From positions 124,001 to 188,000 of the forward strand of contig JAIXQH010000044.1 in NCBI GenBank assembly GCA_027484055.1: a stretch of DNA of 64,000 bases. The letters are read 5' to 3'. The stretch is from Verrucomicrobiaceae bacterium. GTDB lineage: Bacteria > Verrucomicrobiota > Verrucomicrobiia > Verrucomicrobiales > Akkermansiaceae. The translations under genes were made by a program, and so were the position numbers. The notes under the pieces were generated by a model. It made no database searches. It was not told the origin of the DNA and was given only the letters and a program-made list of their open reading frames with translations. This document shows positions 19,114 through 29,635 of the stretch, piece by piece. Position 1 is the stretch's first letter, and the number at the start of each line of letters is the position of its first letter.

Positions 19114-20955
19114 TTACTCCACGGTCACGCTTTTTGCCAAGTTCCGGGGCTGGTCGATTTCGCAGCCGCGCAGGCGGGCGACGTGGTAGGCGAAAAGCTG
19201 AAGCGCGACGACGGCGGGGATGGTGGCGACGAGCGGGTGGCAGCGCGGGATGGCGATGAAGTCGTCCATGCACTCGGCGGTCTCGTGGTCGCCTTCGGTG
19301 ACGATACCGAGGATGCGGGCACCGCGAGCGCGGCATTCTTCGATGTTGCCGAGAGTTTTGTCCTTACCAGCGATATCCACGGCGAGGGCGATGATGGGTG
19401 TGCCTTTTTCAAGCAGGGCGATGGGGCCGTGCTTGAGCTCAGCGGCGTGGTAACCCTCGGCATGGATGTAGGAAATCTCCTTGAGCTTGAGCGCCCCTTC
19501 TAACGCGACGGGATACATCGGCCCACGACCGATGAAAAAGGCGTGCTCGTTCGCGGTGTAGTCGGCGGCGATTTTCGCGATGTGGTCACTCTGGAGGATG
19601 ACCTTGGAAACAAGCGTCGGGATGGCTTCGATTTCCCGGGCGAGCTTGATGCCGTCTTCTCGGGAAAAGCGGCGGCCACGGCCGAGCTTGAGGGCCATCA
19701 TGAGGAGGACCGCGACTTGGCAGGTGAAGGCCTTGGTGGAGGCTACGGAAATTTCTGGTCCGGCGTGCAGATACACTCCCCTGCCCGTCTCGCGAGCGAT
19801 CGTGGAGCCGACGACGTTGCAGAGGCTCATGACGAAAGCGCCCTTTTGGTTCGCCTCGCGGACGGCAGCGAGCGTGTCGGCCGTTTCACCGGATTGGGAA
19901 ATGGCGACGACGAGATCGCGGTTGGCGAGAATGGGATTCCGATAGCGGAATTCGGCGGCTTGCTGAACCTCGGCATTAATGTCGGCAAGATCTTCGAAGG
20001 CATACTCACCGACGAGTCCGGCGTGCAGCGAGGTGCCACAACCGATGAGAACCACGCGGCTGAGCTCGGCGAGTTCGCGCGGGGACGTGCCCATGCCAGC
20101 GAGTACGGAGGAGCCGACATTGAAATCCAGCCGACCGCGGATGGCGTTGGCGAGGGCGTCTGGCTGCTCGTGGATTTCCTTGAGCATGAAATGGTCATAA
20201 CCACCCTTTTCCGTGGCGGCGGCATCAAGGCCGAGCTCGGCAATTTCCCGGGTGACGACGCAGTTGTTCAAGTCCCGGATATCGACCGAATCGGCGGTGA
20301 CGATGGCGATGTCGTTGTCGTCCAGATAAACGACGCGCTGGGTGTGGGCGAGGATGGCGGAGGCGTCTGAAGCAATGATGCTTTCGCCGTCGCCGATGCC
20401 GATGACGATGGGACTGCCGCGCCGGGCGGTGATGATTTTGTCCGGCTCGCGCGCCGAAAGCACGGCGATGCCGAAGGTGCCCTCGACCTGATGCAGGGCG
20501 TCGCAAACGGCTTGGAATAGATTCCCCTTGTCGCAGTCGCCGATGAGATGGGAAAGCACTTCGGTATCGGTCTCAGAGTAAAAGTGATGGCCCTTGCCTT
20601 CGAGCCGAGCGCGGAGTGCGCGGTAGTTTTCGATGATGCCGTTGTGCACCAGCGCGATGTCCCCGGACTGGTCGAGATGCGGGTGGGCGTTCACTTCCGT
20701 CGGTGGCCCGTGAGTCGCCCAACGCGTGTGGGCGATGCCGGTGGCGGCGCGGTGAAACAGCTCAGGCGACCAGTCGGTATGGGCGCGCTCGTTGAGCTTT
20801 GCGACTTTTCCGGGAGCCTTGGCCACGAGCACGCGGTCGCTGTCTAAAATGGCGACGCCTGCAGAGTCATAGCCCCGGTATTCGAGGCGGCGCAGTCCGT
20901 TGATGAGCACGGTGGCTGCATCTGCTTTTCCGATGTATCCGACGATTCCGCACAT
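19114..20955 (-). CDS. glmS: glutamine--fructose-6-phosphate transaminase (isomerizing)
   Basis: MCGIVGYIG, HTRWATHGPPTEVNAHPH, SQSGETADTLAA, C-terminal LAKSVTVE. Confidence 0.97.
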   Translation of the reverse strand: MCGIVGYIGKADAATVLINGLRRLEYRGYDSAGVAILDSDRVLVAKAPGKVAKLNERAHTDWSPELFHRAATGIAHTRWATHGPPTEVNAHPHLDQSGDIALVHNGIIENYRALRARLEGKGHHFYSETDTEVLSHLIGDCDKGNLFQAVCDALHQVEGTFGIAVLSAREPDKIITARRGSPIVIGIGDGESIIASDASAILAHTQRVVYLDDNDIAIVTADSVDIRDLNNCVVTREIAELGLDAAATEKGGYDHFMLKEIHEQPDALANAIRGRLDFNVGSSVLAGMGTSPRELAELSRVVLIGCGTSLHAGLVGEYAFEDLADINAEVQQAAEFRYRNPILANRDLVVAISQSGETADTLAAVREANQKGAFVMSLCNVVGSTIARETGRGVYLHAGPEISVASTKAFTCQVAVLLMMALKLGRGRRFSREDGIKLAREIEAIPTLVSKVILQSDHIAKIAADYTANEHAFFIGRGPMYPVALEGALKLKEISYIHAEGYHAAELKHGPIALLEKGTPIIALAVDIAGKDKTLGNIEECRARGARILGIVTEGDHETAECMDDFIAIPRCHPLVATIPAVVALQLFAYHVARLRGCEIDQPRNLAKSVTVE

Positions 20956-20976
20956 GGTAGATTTGAGAGTTAGAGG

Positions 20977-21654
20977 TTATTCGTTAAAAGTTAGAAGGTC
21001 GTGTTGCACGACTTCACCAGGGCGGGTGCTGGTGTGTGGCCCGAGCTTGCGGCCGGGGTAAATGGAGGTGTTGATGCCGGTGTGGGCGTGGTCGCCGATG
21101 ATGGTGCCAAACTTGCGGCGGCCGGTGTCGACGAGTTCTCCGTTTACCATGGAGCGGTGATTTTTGCCATCGTGGCGGAGATTCGCGGTGGTGGTGCCAG
21201 CACCGAGATTGACGTGCTCGCCGAGGATCGAGTCGCCGATGTAGGAGAGGTGGCCGACGTTGGTGTGGGAGAGGATGAGGCAGTTCTTGATCTCCACAGA
21301 CTGGCCGATATGGCAGTGATCGCCGATGCTGGTATTGCCGCGGATGTAGCAATTCGGGCCGATTTTACAGTTCGCGCCGATGACGACGTTGCCCTCGATG
21401 AAGACGCCGGGGAGGATGCGGGTGCCGGGGCCGATGTGGACGATGCCCTCAATCACGGCAGACGGATGAACCTCGCCTTGGATGAAATTTTCGGTCAAGG
21501 CAGAGACGTAGCGTTCATTCGCCGCGAGCAAATCCCATGGATACCGGATGGTCGGATGCTCAACGTGCTGGGAGAGCGGAAGATTCCCGATTGGGAAATC
21601 TTCACCGTTCCGGGTGAGGGAAAGCGGCCAGCAATCTGAGGGAACGGAGGACAT
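20977..21654 (-). CDS. left-handed beta-helix acetyltransferase resembling the GlmU C-terminal domain
   Basis: Hexapeptide repeats; GAGTTTANLRHDGKNH; lies between glmS and glmM. Confidence 0.8.
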   Translation of the reverse strand: MSSVPSDCWPLSLTRNGEDFPIGNLPLSQHVEHPTIRYPWDLLAANERYVSALTENFIQGEVHPSAVIEGIVHIGPGTRILPGVFIEGNVVIGANCKIGPNCYIRGNTSIGDHCHIGQSVEIKNCLILSHTNVGHLSYIGDSILGEHVNLGAGTTTANLRHDGKNHRSMVNGELVDTGRRKFGTIIGDHAHTGINTSIYPGRKLGPHTSTRPGEVVQHDLLTFNE

Positions 21655-21657
21655 GAT

Positions 21658-23004
21658 TCAGCGGATTTCCTCGTGGATGGCGGTGGTGAATTGTGCCGTC
21701 CATGACTGGACTTGGGCGAGTTCGCGGTGCTCGACGAGGACGCGGATTTTATTTTCCGTGCCGGAGTAGCGAATGAGGTGGCGGCCCAGAGTGCCGAACT
21801 CGGAGGTGGCTTGGAGCATGAGTTTTTGCAACTTCGGCAAGCTGGCGAGTGGAGGCTTCGAGGGCACGGGGAGATTCGCCAAATGGGTGGGATACTCGTG
21901 CATGAAGGCGGCCAACTCAGCAAGGGTGGCGGACTTTTCCTTCATCATGCGGAGCACTTGCAGGGCACTAAGGATGCCGTCACCCGTGGTCGAGTGCTCG
22001 CCAAAAATGAGGTGGCCGGAATTCTCCCCGCCGAAGGAATGGCCATTTTTCCTCATGCACTCGATGACACTGCGGTCACCGACGGCGGTGGCCTCGACGC
22101 GGATGCCGTGATGGGCCATGGCTTCGATGAGGCCGAGGTTGCTCATAACCGTGGCGACGAGGGTGGCATTTTTCAATTTCCCCTGCTCCTGTAGGCCGAT
22201 GGCGCATAGCCCGAGCACACGGTCGCCGGAGACGACTTGGCCGCTGGCATCGGTGAAAATGACGCGGTCGGCATCGCCGTCGAAGGAAATGCCGAGGTCC
22301 GCGCCATGCTGGAGCACTAGCGCGGCAGCCGTCTCTGGGTGCAGCGCGCCGCAGGACTCATTGATATTCAATCCGTCTGGTTGAATACCGGTGGTGATGA
22401 CTTCGGCACCAAGTTCTCGGAAAATGAGCGGAGCGATGTGGTAGGCCGCGCCGTGGCCACAATCGACCACGATTTTGGTGCCATGCAGCGAAATATTGTC
22501 CGCCGTTTGTTTGACGAACTCGATGTAGCGGCCACGAGCGTCGTCGATGCGCTGGGCCTTGCCAATTTCACGGGGTGGGAGCGGTATCGGCTCGGGTTCG
22601 TCGCCCATGATGTGGCGCTCGATCAGGGCTTCGAGGGCATCGGAGAGTTTAAATCCATCGGGTCCGAAGATTTTCATCCCGTTGTCCTCGTAGGGATTGT
22701 GGGAGGCGGTGATCATGATCCCGGCAACAGCCCCCATGGACTTGGTCAAGTGGGCGACGCCGGGTGTGGGAAGTGGGCCGACGAGTAGGACGTCCATACC
22801 CATGGACACCAAACCACTGGTGATCGCGGTCTCTAGCATGTAGCCAGAAATCCGGGTATCTTTCCCGACGAGGACTCGATTCCGCTGGGGGCCAGGACTG
22901 TTAAGGACGCTGGCCACGGCCTTGCCCATCCGCAGGGCGACTTCAGCGGTGATGGGGAATTCGTTGACACGGCCACGAATCCCGTCGGTTCCAAATAATT
23001 TCAT
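21658..23004 (-). CDS. glmM: phosphoglucosamine mutase
   Basis: KLFGTDGIRGRVN, TASHNPYEDNGMKIFGPDG, SFDGDADR. Confidence 0.96.
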   Translation of the reverse strand: MKLFGTDGIRGRVNEFPITAEVALRMGKAVASVLNSPGPQRNRVLVGKDTRISGYMLETAITSGLVSMGMDVLLVGPLPTPGVAHLTKSMGAVAGIMITASHNPYEDNGMKIFGPDGFKLSDALEALIERHIMGDEPEPIPLPPREIGKAQRIDDARGRYIEFVKQTADNISLHGTKIVVDCGHGAAYHIAPLIFRELGAEVITTGIQPDGLNINESCGALHPETAAALVLQHGADLGISFDGDADRVIFTDASGQVVSGDRVLGLCAIGLQEQGKLKNATLVATVMSNLGLIEAMAHHGIRVEATAVGDRSVIECMRKNGHSFGGENSGHLIFGEHSTTGDGILSALQVLRMMKEKSATLAELAAFMHEYPTHLANLPVPSKPPLASLPKLQKLMLQATSEFGTLGRHLIRYSGTENKIRVLVEHRELAQVQSWTAQFTTAIHEEIR

Positions 23005-23103
23005 GATGTCCTACGCTTTTCGGAAAAGCCGATCTGTTTGAAAAAAACCGGATCAAGCAAGACAAAATCTGCCTGCTAGCGGCGCGGCCGGGCACAGGAG
23101 AAC

Positions 23104-24600
23104 TCAGCTTACCACTTTCCCCTCGAACTTGATGAGTGCTGCTTGGATGAGTGGATCGTTGTAAAAGACGTCGTCGACCGGTACGATGGGGTCGGGGGGC
23201 TCGGGTGCTTTCACCTCGACTTTTTCCGGCTTCGGCGGGCTGGGGTCGGGGGTCGGGGGTAAATCACTCACCTCGGGGGCGGCTTCGATGAGCGAGTCGA
23301 AGCTGGCTAAGCCACTGACTTTCCGGGGAGAAGGACTCGCTTCTACGGGAGGAGCGACGACCGCCACGGGCTCAGGAATGACGGGTACCACATCGAGGGT
23401 AGGTGCAGGCTGGGCGACGGGGATCGATGCCGGCGCCGGCGCGATGGCCGCCGTTTGTGGGATGAAATCAGCGCCTTTGGTGAGGACCTTGATGACATCG
23501 GTGATGCGGACCTCGCCAAGGGACTGGATGGCTTTGATCACGCCAAGTTCGAAGTGGAGGCGCTTGTTGGTGGCCCATTTCATACGCCCTTCCGTCTCGG
23601 CAAAGACGTCGATGGCGGAAAGAATCCGGTCCGGCGGGTATTCGGCAGCGGCTCCGAGCAGGGCCGTCCAGAGCGCCGCAGGAATCCCTTCGCCATCGGC
23701 ACTGGGATCGAGCTTGGCAACTAGCAAGGCACGCAGGCAGCCGATGAGTTCGCCGAGGAGTTGTGAAAGTTCGCGTCCGCTTTCGGCTTCTTTCTGAATG
23801 AGGGATAGCGCGGCAGGATTGTCGCGAGCGAGCAGGGTCTGTGTCAGCGAAGCGACTTTCTCCCGGGAGGTGAAGCCAAAGACGTCTAGCACGTTCTCCT
23901 CGTGGATGGTATCGCCGCAGAAGGAAACCAATTGGTCTAGCATGGACTGGGCATCCCGCATCCCGCCGTCTGCTCCTTTGGCAATGGCCCACGCCGCGGT
24001 TTCTGCGAGGGTGATCCCCTCAAGACTCGCGATGTGGAGGAGATGCTGAGCGATCGTCTCGGTGGGAATCGGGCGGAGGTCGAAGCGCTGGCAGCGTGAC
24101 AAGATGGTGGGTAAAATTTTATTCGCCTCAGTGGTGGCGAAAATGAATTTCACATGCGGCGGCGGCTCCTCAAGGGTCTTGAGCAGGGCGTTGAATGCCG
24201 CGTTCGACAGCATGTGGACCTCGTCGATGTAGAATATTTTGAACTGTCCACGCGCTGGGGCGAAGCGGACAGATTCACGAAGATCGCGGATGTCGTCCAC
24301 CGAGTTGTTCGAGGCTCCGTCGATTTCCATCACATCGAGCGAGCGGCCCTCGGCGATTTCGATACAGACGTCCTCATCCGGGTCAAAGTCCGCCTTCGGA
24401 CCGTCTGTGCAATTCAGCGCCTTCGCCAGAATTCGGGCGGTCGAGGTTTTTCCTGTGCCGCGGGGTCCTACGAAGAGATAGGCATGGGCCAAGCGCTTCT
24501 GGGCGATGGCATTGCGGAGGGTCCTTACGACATGATCTTGTCCGAGAACGTCGTCGAAGGATTTGGGGCGGTATTTGCGGGCGAAGACCTGATAACTCAC
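23104..24600 (-). CDS. dnaX: DNA polymerase III subunit gamma/tau
   Basis: YQVFARKYRPKSFDDVLGQDHVVRTL, FVGPRGTGKTSTARI, IDEVHMLS; GTG start. Confidence 0.95.
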   Translation of the reverse strand: MSYQVFARKYRPKSFDDVLGQDHVVRTLRNAIAQKRLAHAYLFVGPRGTGKTSTARILAKALNCTDGPKADFDPDEDVCIEIAEGRSLDVMEIDGASNNSVDDIRDLRESVRFAPARGQFKIFYIDEVHMLSNAAFNALLKTLEEPPPHVKFIFATTEANKILPTILSRCQRFDLRPIPTETIAQHLLHIASLEGITLAETAAWAIAKGADGGMRDAQSMLDQLVSFCGDTIHEENVLDVFGFTSREKVASLTQTLLARDNPAALSLIQKEAESGRELSQLLGELIGCLRALLVAKLDPSADGEGIPAALWTALLGAAAEYPPDRILSAIDVFAETEGRMKWATNKRLHFELGVIKAIQSLGEVRITDVIKVLTKGADFIPQTAAIAPAPASIPVAQPAPTLDVVPVIPEPVAVVAPPVEASPSPRKVSGLASFDSLIEAAPEVSDLPPTPDPSPPKPEKVEVKAPEPPDPIVPVDDVFYNDPLIQAALIKFEGKVVS

Positions 24601-24735
24601 AGGCGCGACTGTAGTGATGCGGCTGCATTTGTCATGGCCGACTTTCCGGGAATGCGAAAAAGGCTGGTGGGAGAAGGCAAAAACTTTGTCGGACGAGGAT
24701 TGATGACCGCTCGGTTGGTGTTACGCTCACTTGGC

Positions 24736-26352
24736 ATGGACGCGAAGAAGACTCCAAAAAAACACTCCAAGAAGCTACTTACTTGGCTCGGTACGCCCAT
24801 TTTATTCATCGTCCTCTTTGCCGCCACCGTCTGCTTCACCGACTTTCCGGCCCGGATCAAGCTGGCAATAAAAGGGATACTCGTCTCACCTGCCAGCACC
24901 CGTCTCACCGACCCAGACGACATCTATCGCCAAGCTGCGGCTAAAATCCGCGCCGACCTTGAAGCCAACTACGAGCGGGAAATCGCGGTGCTGAAAAAAT
25001 CCCTTGCCGATGCCCAAGCACAGAACACCAGCCCGCCCGTCGCACCGCTCGATCCTGATTTAAATCGCATCACCGATGTCCGCAAGCTCCGCTCTGGCAT
25101 CCCTTTTAAAACGGAGGTCAACCTAGAAAAAGGCGGCATCGCCTCCCGGGAACGGCTCGACGACACCAGCTACACCGTCTCCTACAAGCTCTCACTCCGC
25201 GTCCCCAGTCCCGCGAAATCCATCGCCGAGCTCGAACTTTCCACCCCTGAACTCTCGAAAATCCTCCCCGGCCTACCCGCCATGCTAGAGAAATCGGAGC
25301 TCTCCCCCAGCTTTTCCAAGCTCTACAGCAACAAGACCACACGCATCAGCCGCGATGCCACCGCTCTGAATGAGATCCTCACCAAGCACAATCTCTACGA
25401 TTGCGAAACCATACTCCACCTCCGCAGTGCCAGTGGGCGGCGGGTTTTTCTCCTCCAAGCCGACATGGACGTCGTTTCCGATGGCTCAGACGGAGACCGC
25501 CTGCCCACCATGCCCATGGAAATTGTCAATTCCTCCAACTACCAACCGTTCACCAGTTACGGCTGGCCGAAAAAGTCACCGATCCCGAATCCCATGCTCG
25601 CGGGTTGGGAAAATCGGGTCATCGCCGCTCAGAAAGAGCTCGCCGCTGCCGCCACCCCCGCTGACCGCAAGTCGTGGCTTCGCGAGCGCATCCAATACCT
25701 CAAGACCGGCATCGCCGACTTGAAGTCCCGCAGCTTCCTCGTCGCAGACTACGATCCCTTCATCGTCATCCCAGTGGATATCCTATCTTCCTCAGACCCT
25801 TATGCGCCAAAGGTCGGGGACTACACGGTGGTGCTCTACGGCGGAAAGCTCTACCCCGCGATCGTCGGAGATGGCGGCCCTACCTTCAAGGTCGGAGAGG
25901 CCTCACTCCGCCTTTCCCGCGAGCTCAATCCCAAGGCCTCCTCCTACAGCCGACCCGTTTCGGACTTAAAGGTCAGCTACCTCGTTTTCCCGGGTAGTCG
26001 TGACTCGGTAAAAACCCCGCCCGACTATGAAAAGTGGCGTCAGCGTTGCCACGAGTTGCTCGGCGAAATCGGCGGCCTTGGCGAGGGCTACCAGCTTCAT
26101 GCCTGGCAAGACCTATTCCCCAAGCCACCGCCAGTCCCCGTCAGCCCTCCGTCTCCAGCATCCGACGCAACCGCTCCGCAGACAGCTCCCGGATCACCCG
26201 CACCAGCAGCAAGCACGCCACCAGCGTCACCGCCAGTTCGAGCAGCGGAGCCACTCCCCGCGGACGCTCGCCCATCAGGAACTTTAGGAAATCCGGCAAA
26301 TTCCCCAAGCCCCGCGCCGCCCCTAAAAGTGCCAGAATCCCGGCCCCAATGA
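24736..26352 (+). CDS. membrane-anchored hypothetical protein with Pro/Ala-rich C-terminal tail
   Basis: Single N-terminal TM after MDAKKTPKKHSKK; coherent long ORF; start chosen downstream of the dnaX antisense overlap. Confidence 0.7.
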   Translation: MDAKKTPKKHSKKLLTWLGTPILFIVLFAATVCFTDFPARIKLAIKGILVSPASTRLTDPDDIYRQAAAKIRADLEANYEREIAVLKKSLADAQAQNTSPPVAPLDPDLNRITDVRKLRSGIPFKTEVNLEKGGIASRERLDDTSYTVSYKLSLRVPSPAKSIAELELSTPELSKILPGLPAMLEKSELSPSFSKLYSNKTTRISRDATALNEILTKHNLYDCETILHLRSASGRRVFLLQADMDVVSDGSDGDRLPTMPMEIVNSSNYQPFTSYGWPKKSPIPNPMLAGWENRVIAAQKELAAAATPADRKSWLRERIQYLKTGIADLKSRSFLVADYDPFIVIPVDILSSSDPYAPKVGDYTVVLYGGKLYPAIVGDGGPTFKVGEASLRLSRELNPKASSYSRPVSDLKVSYLVFPGSRDSVKTPPDYEKWRQRCHELLGEIGGLGEGYQLHAWQDLFPKPPPVPVSPPSPASDATAPQTAPGSPAPAASTPPASPPVRAAEPLPADARPSGTLGNPANSPSPAPPLKVPESRPQ

Positions 26353-26521
26353 TCCCGTGCCATCTCATCTTGATCGAAAAAACTCCGCAAATGACCAGCC
26401 CACCGCCCAACGTCAGCGCCCCTTGAAGTAAACCCATCCCACCCGCCTTATCCAATAAGGACAGCCCCGCCGCACCGAGCGCCAAGATCGCCGCACCGCT
26501 GAGAAAAATGTAAAGTCGCAT
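26141..26521 (-). CDS. small polytopic membrane protein (126 aa)
   Basis: Several hydrophobic segments with interspersed charges; overlaps the 3' end of the + strand gene. Confidence 0.6.
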   Translation of the reverse strand: MRLYIFLSGAAILALGAAGLSLLDKAGGMGLLQGALTLGGGLVICGVFSIKMRWHGIIGAGILALLGAARGLGNLPDFLKFLMGERPRGVAPLLELAVTLVACLLLVRVIRELSAERLRRMLETEG

Positions 26522-26577
26522 GACGGGACGCTGCCATGCAATGCGCCCACCGCAAAGTCACAATCCATCCCCTGCTC

Positions 26578-27396
26578 ATGAATTCACTCTGGAAAAATGG
26601 CCACTGGTTCAGCCCCCAAGACTTCTCGCTCCCAGCTAGCGACCGCGGCTTGCTGCTTGGACTCGGCTTGTTCGAGACCTTTTTAGCGCTCGATGGACGG
26701 CCGATTTTCCTGCCCCGCCACCTCTCCCGGCTTCGGCAATCCTGCGAATCCCTGAACTGGCCGTTTCCTAACGACGATTTTCCAGAAATCGCCCGCGAGT
26801 TACTCTTCCGCAATTCGCTCAGCACGGGTGCGGCCCGCTGTCGGCTCACGCTCACTGCCGGCTCTGGGCCGCTCAATGATCTCAGCCACGGCGGTGATCT
26901 CAGTGTCTGGATGAGCGCCCAGCCGCTCGCGACTTTTCCTGAATCCGTCAGCGCCTGCCTAAGCCCATGGCCACGCAATGAGCACTCCCCACTGAGCGGC
27001 CACAAATGCACTTCCTACGCTGAAAACTCCCTCGCTCTGGATCACGCCCGCCGCCATGGCTTCGACCAGGCAATCTTCCTCAACACCCGTAGCGATCTCT
27101 GCGAAGCCGCCACCGCCAATCTTTTCTTGGTGAAAAATGGCGCTCTCCTCACGCCTCCCCTCCAAGCGGGCTGCCTCCCCGGCATCACCCGTGCACTCGT
27201 TCTTGAGCTGGCAGACGCCCGTTCCATTCCCTCCGGCGAATTACCGCTGACTCTCACGGATCTCGCCGGGGCTGATGAATGTTTCCTCACCTCTTCCCTG
27301 CACGGCATCCTCCCCATCACACGCTTACCAGACCGCGAGCTAGTCCGTGGCCCGCTCACCCGTCGGCTCCAGTTATTCTACGCTGGCATCCTGTAG
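26578..27396 (+). CDS. class IV aminotransferase (PabC/IlvE-like)
   Basis: SDRGLLLGLGLFETF, DQAIFLNTRSDLCEAATANLFLVKNG, PGITRALVLELA. Confidence 0.88.
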   Translation: MNSLWKNGHWFSPQDFSLPASDRGLLLGLGLFETFLALDGRPIFLPRHLSRLRQSCESLNWPFPNDDFPEIARELLFRNSLSTGAARCRLTLTAGSGPLNDLSHGGDLSVWMSAQPLATFPESVSACLSPWPRNEHSPLSGHKCTSYAENSLALDHARRHGFDQAIFLNTRSDLCEAATANLFLVKNGALLTPPLQAGCLPGITRALVLELADARSIPSGELPLTLTDLAGADECFLTSSLHGILPITRLPDRELVRGPLTRRLQLFYAGIL

Positions 27397-27485
27397 GCTC
27401 TGCATTCTCTGGGACCCGCTGGGCACGACCAAGTAATCGATTTTTCCTGTTGCAAGCGAGTCTCAATTGGCGATGTTTCTCACAC

Positions 27486-27740
27486 ATGCCACACGCCCAT
27501 GCAGCCGATTTGAAAATCGACAGCGCCATGACTTTGAACCAAGTCAGAGTCGGCTGTGATGTACAAATCCGCGTCCTCAGTGGACCGGGCTGCGACCGCC
27601 TGCGCGACCTTGGATTCTGTGAAGAACTGCAAGTCCGCAAGCTAGCCGGCGGGCGGAACCTCATCTGCTCCATCTGTGGGACTCGCATGGCCATCAGCCG
27701 CGAACTCGCTGAGCAGGTCATTGTTTCCCCGGTTCAGTAA
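27486..27740 (+). CDS. feoA: ferrous iron transport protein A
   Basis: SH3-like FeoA pattern (GCDRLRDLGFCEELQVRKL); immediately upstream of feoB. Confidence 0.85.
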   Translation: MPHAHAADLKIDSAMTLNQVRVGCDVQIRVLSGPGCDRLRDLGFCEELQVRKLAGGRNLICSICGTRMAISRELAEQVIVSPVQ

Positions 27741-27741
27741 G

Positions 27742-29634
27742 ATGTCAGCTACGCCAGATGGACCGTCGTTGATCGCCCTGATTGGAAATCCCAATGCAGG
27801 GAAGACCACACTTTTTAATGCCCTGACGGGTGCGAATCAACACGTCGGGAACTACGCTGGCGTCACCGTCGCGGTGAAATCAGGCCACACCTATACCCCC
27901 CACGGCCGGAAAGTGCGGGTCCTCGATTTACCCGGGTGCTACTCCCTGCGGGCGAATTCTCCGGATGAGAAAGTCGCGCTCGACGCCCTCCACGGCCAGC
28001 TTCCCGGCGAACCGGTCCCGGACCTCATCGTCTGCGTGGTGGATTCGTCAAATCTCGAACGCCACCTTCAACTCGTGCTCCAAGTCATCGAGCTCGGCCT
28101 GCCCTGCGTATTGGCGCTCAACATGATCGACGTCGCCGAGCGCAACGGACTCCGCCTAGACCCCGTCAAGCTTTCCGAAGAACTCGGAATCCCCGTGATC
28201 CCCATGCAAGCAAATGCGAAACGCGGCATCGTGGAACTCAAACAAGCGCTTCGACTCCCCCGCCCCATCGCGCCCGTGACGACATGGACTCACCTCCATG
28301 ACGATCCGGAAACGGGAAGACGGCTCTTCATCAATCAACTCTGCGAACTGGTGGCCCGACGGCCAAATGCTCACCAGCAGACCACCTCGGACCGACTGGA
28401 TGCCGTGCTGCTTCACCCGGTGTATGGCTGGCTGGCGCTGATCGGGATCTTTTTCACGGTTTTTTGGGCGATTTTCTCGTTCGCGGAAATCCCGATGCAC
28501 TGGATCGAGGCGGGGCAAGGAAGTTTCGGGAAATGGGTTGAGTCCCTAATGGTAGAAGGAGATTTCCGCTCACTACTGGTGGACGGTGTCATAGGCGGCG
28601 CCGGAGGAGTCATCGTGTTCCTGCCACAGATCGTGCTGCTATTTCTATTCATCGGCCTGTTGGAGAGCTCCGGCTACATGGCCCGGGCCGCTTACTTGAT
28701 GGACGGGGTGATGGCCAAGGCGGGCTTGAGCGGGAAGTCCTTTTTGCCGTTGTTTAGCTCCTATGCCTGCGCGATTCCTGGAGTCATGGCGGCTCGGACG
28801 ATTCATTCTTCCAAGGAGCGGTTGGTCACCATTTTCGTCGCTCCGTGGATGAGCTGCTCGGCGCGTTTACCCGTGTTTTTCCTGATCATCCCACTGCTGA
28901 TGCATGAAAACGAAGGCAGCTGGAAACAAGCGTTGACCCTGTTTGCGATCTACGGCCTGGGCACCGCCACAGCCTTCATCGTCGCGCGGATTCTGCGTGG
29001 GAGGCTGGGTGAGGACATCAGCCCCGGGCATTTCCTCCTAGAACTCCCCCCCTACCGGACTCCGCAATGGGGCTACATTTTCCGGCATGTGCTAGACCGG
29101 GCCATGTCGTTCGTCAAAAAGGCAGGCACCATCATTCTTGGACTGTCCATCCTACTTTGGGCACTGAGCACCTACCCCAAATCAAACTCCTCTGAGCCCG
29201 CGGAAGCCCTCGCTCACAGCGCCATGGGCCGGATCGGCGCAGTCATCGAGCCAGTGGTAAAGCCGCTGGGATTTGATGGCCGGATGGGGACGGCGATTCT
29301 GACCTCATTCGCGGCCCGGGAGGTATTCGTCTCGTCCATGGCGATTCTCTACCGGGTGGAAGAGGCCGAAAATGAAGAGCAAACCCGCAACCAACTCCGC
29401 GACAAGCTCTCCGCCGCGACATGGCCAGACGGTCGGCCCATCTTCACGCCTTTGTCCCTGATTTCGCTGCTGATTTTTTTCATCTACGCCCTACAATGCT
29501 TGCCGACCTCAGCAGTGGTCGCCCGTGAATCAGGCTCTTGGAAGTGGGCACTTGGGCAATTTTTGTTCATGACAGGATTTGCTTACGCCGCGTCCTTCCT
29601 CGTCTTCCAAGCGGGCAAACTCATCGGATTTTAA
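27742..29634 (+). CDS. feoB: ferrous iron transport protein B
   Basis: IALIGNPNAGKTTLFNALTGANQHVGNYAGVTV, DLPGCYSL, SYACAIPGVMAARTI. Confidence 0.97.
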   Translation: MSATPDGPSLIALIGNPNAGKTTLFNALTGANQHVGNYAGVTVAVKSGHTYTPHGRKVRVLDLPGCYSLRANSPDEKVALDALHGQLPGEPVPDLIVCVVDSSNLERHLQLVLQVIELGLPCVLALNMIDVAERNGLRLDPVKLSEELGIPVIPMQANAKRGIVELKQALRLPRPIAPVTTWTHLHDDPETGRRLFINQLCELVARRPNAHQQTTSDRLDAVLLHPVYGWLALIGIFFTVFWAIFSFAEIPMHWIEAGQGSFGKWVESLMVEGDFRSLLVDGVIGGAGGVIVFLPQIVLLFLFIGLLESSGYMARAAYLMDGVMAKAGLSGKSFLPLFSSYACAIPGVMAARTIHSSKERLVTIFVAPWMSCSARLPVFFLIIPLLMHENEGSWKQALTLFAIYGLGTATAFIVARILRGRLGEDISPGHFLLELPPYRTPQWGYIFRHVLDRAMSFVKKAGTIILGLSILLWALSTYPKSNSSEPAEALAHSAMGRIGAVIEPVVKPLGFDGRMGTAILTSFAAREVFVSSMAILYRVEEAENEEQTRNQLRDKLSAATWPDGRPIFTPLSLISLLIFFIYALQCLPTSAVVARESGSWKWALGQFLFMTGFAYAASFLVFQAGKLIGF

Positions 29635-29635
29635 C

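Noticed and set aside
23104-24600. dnaX programmed frameshift producing gamma
   Set aside because: No AAAAAAG-type slippery run noticed in the coding strand
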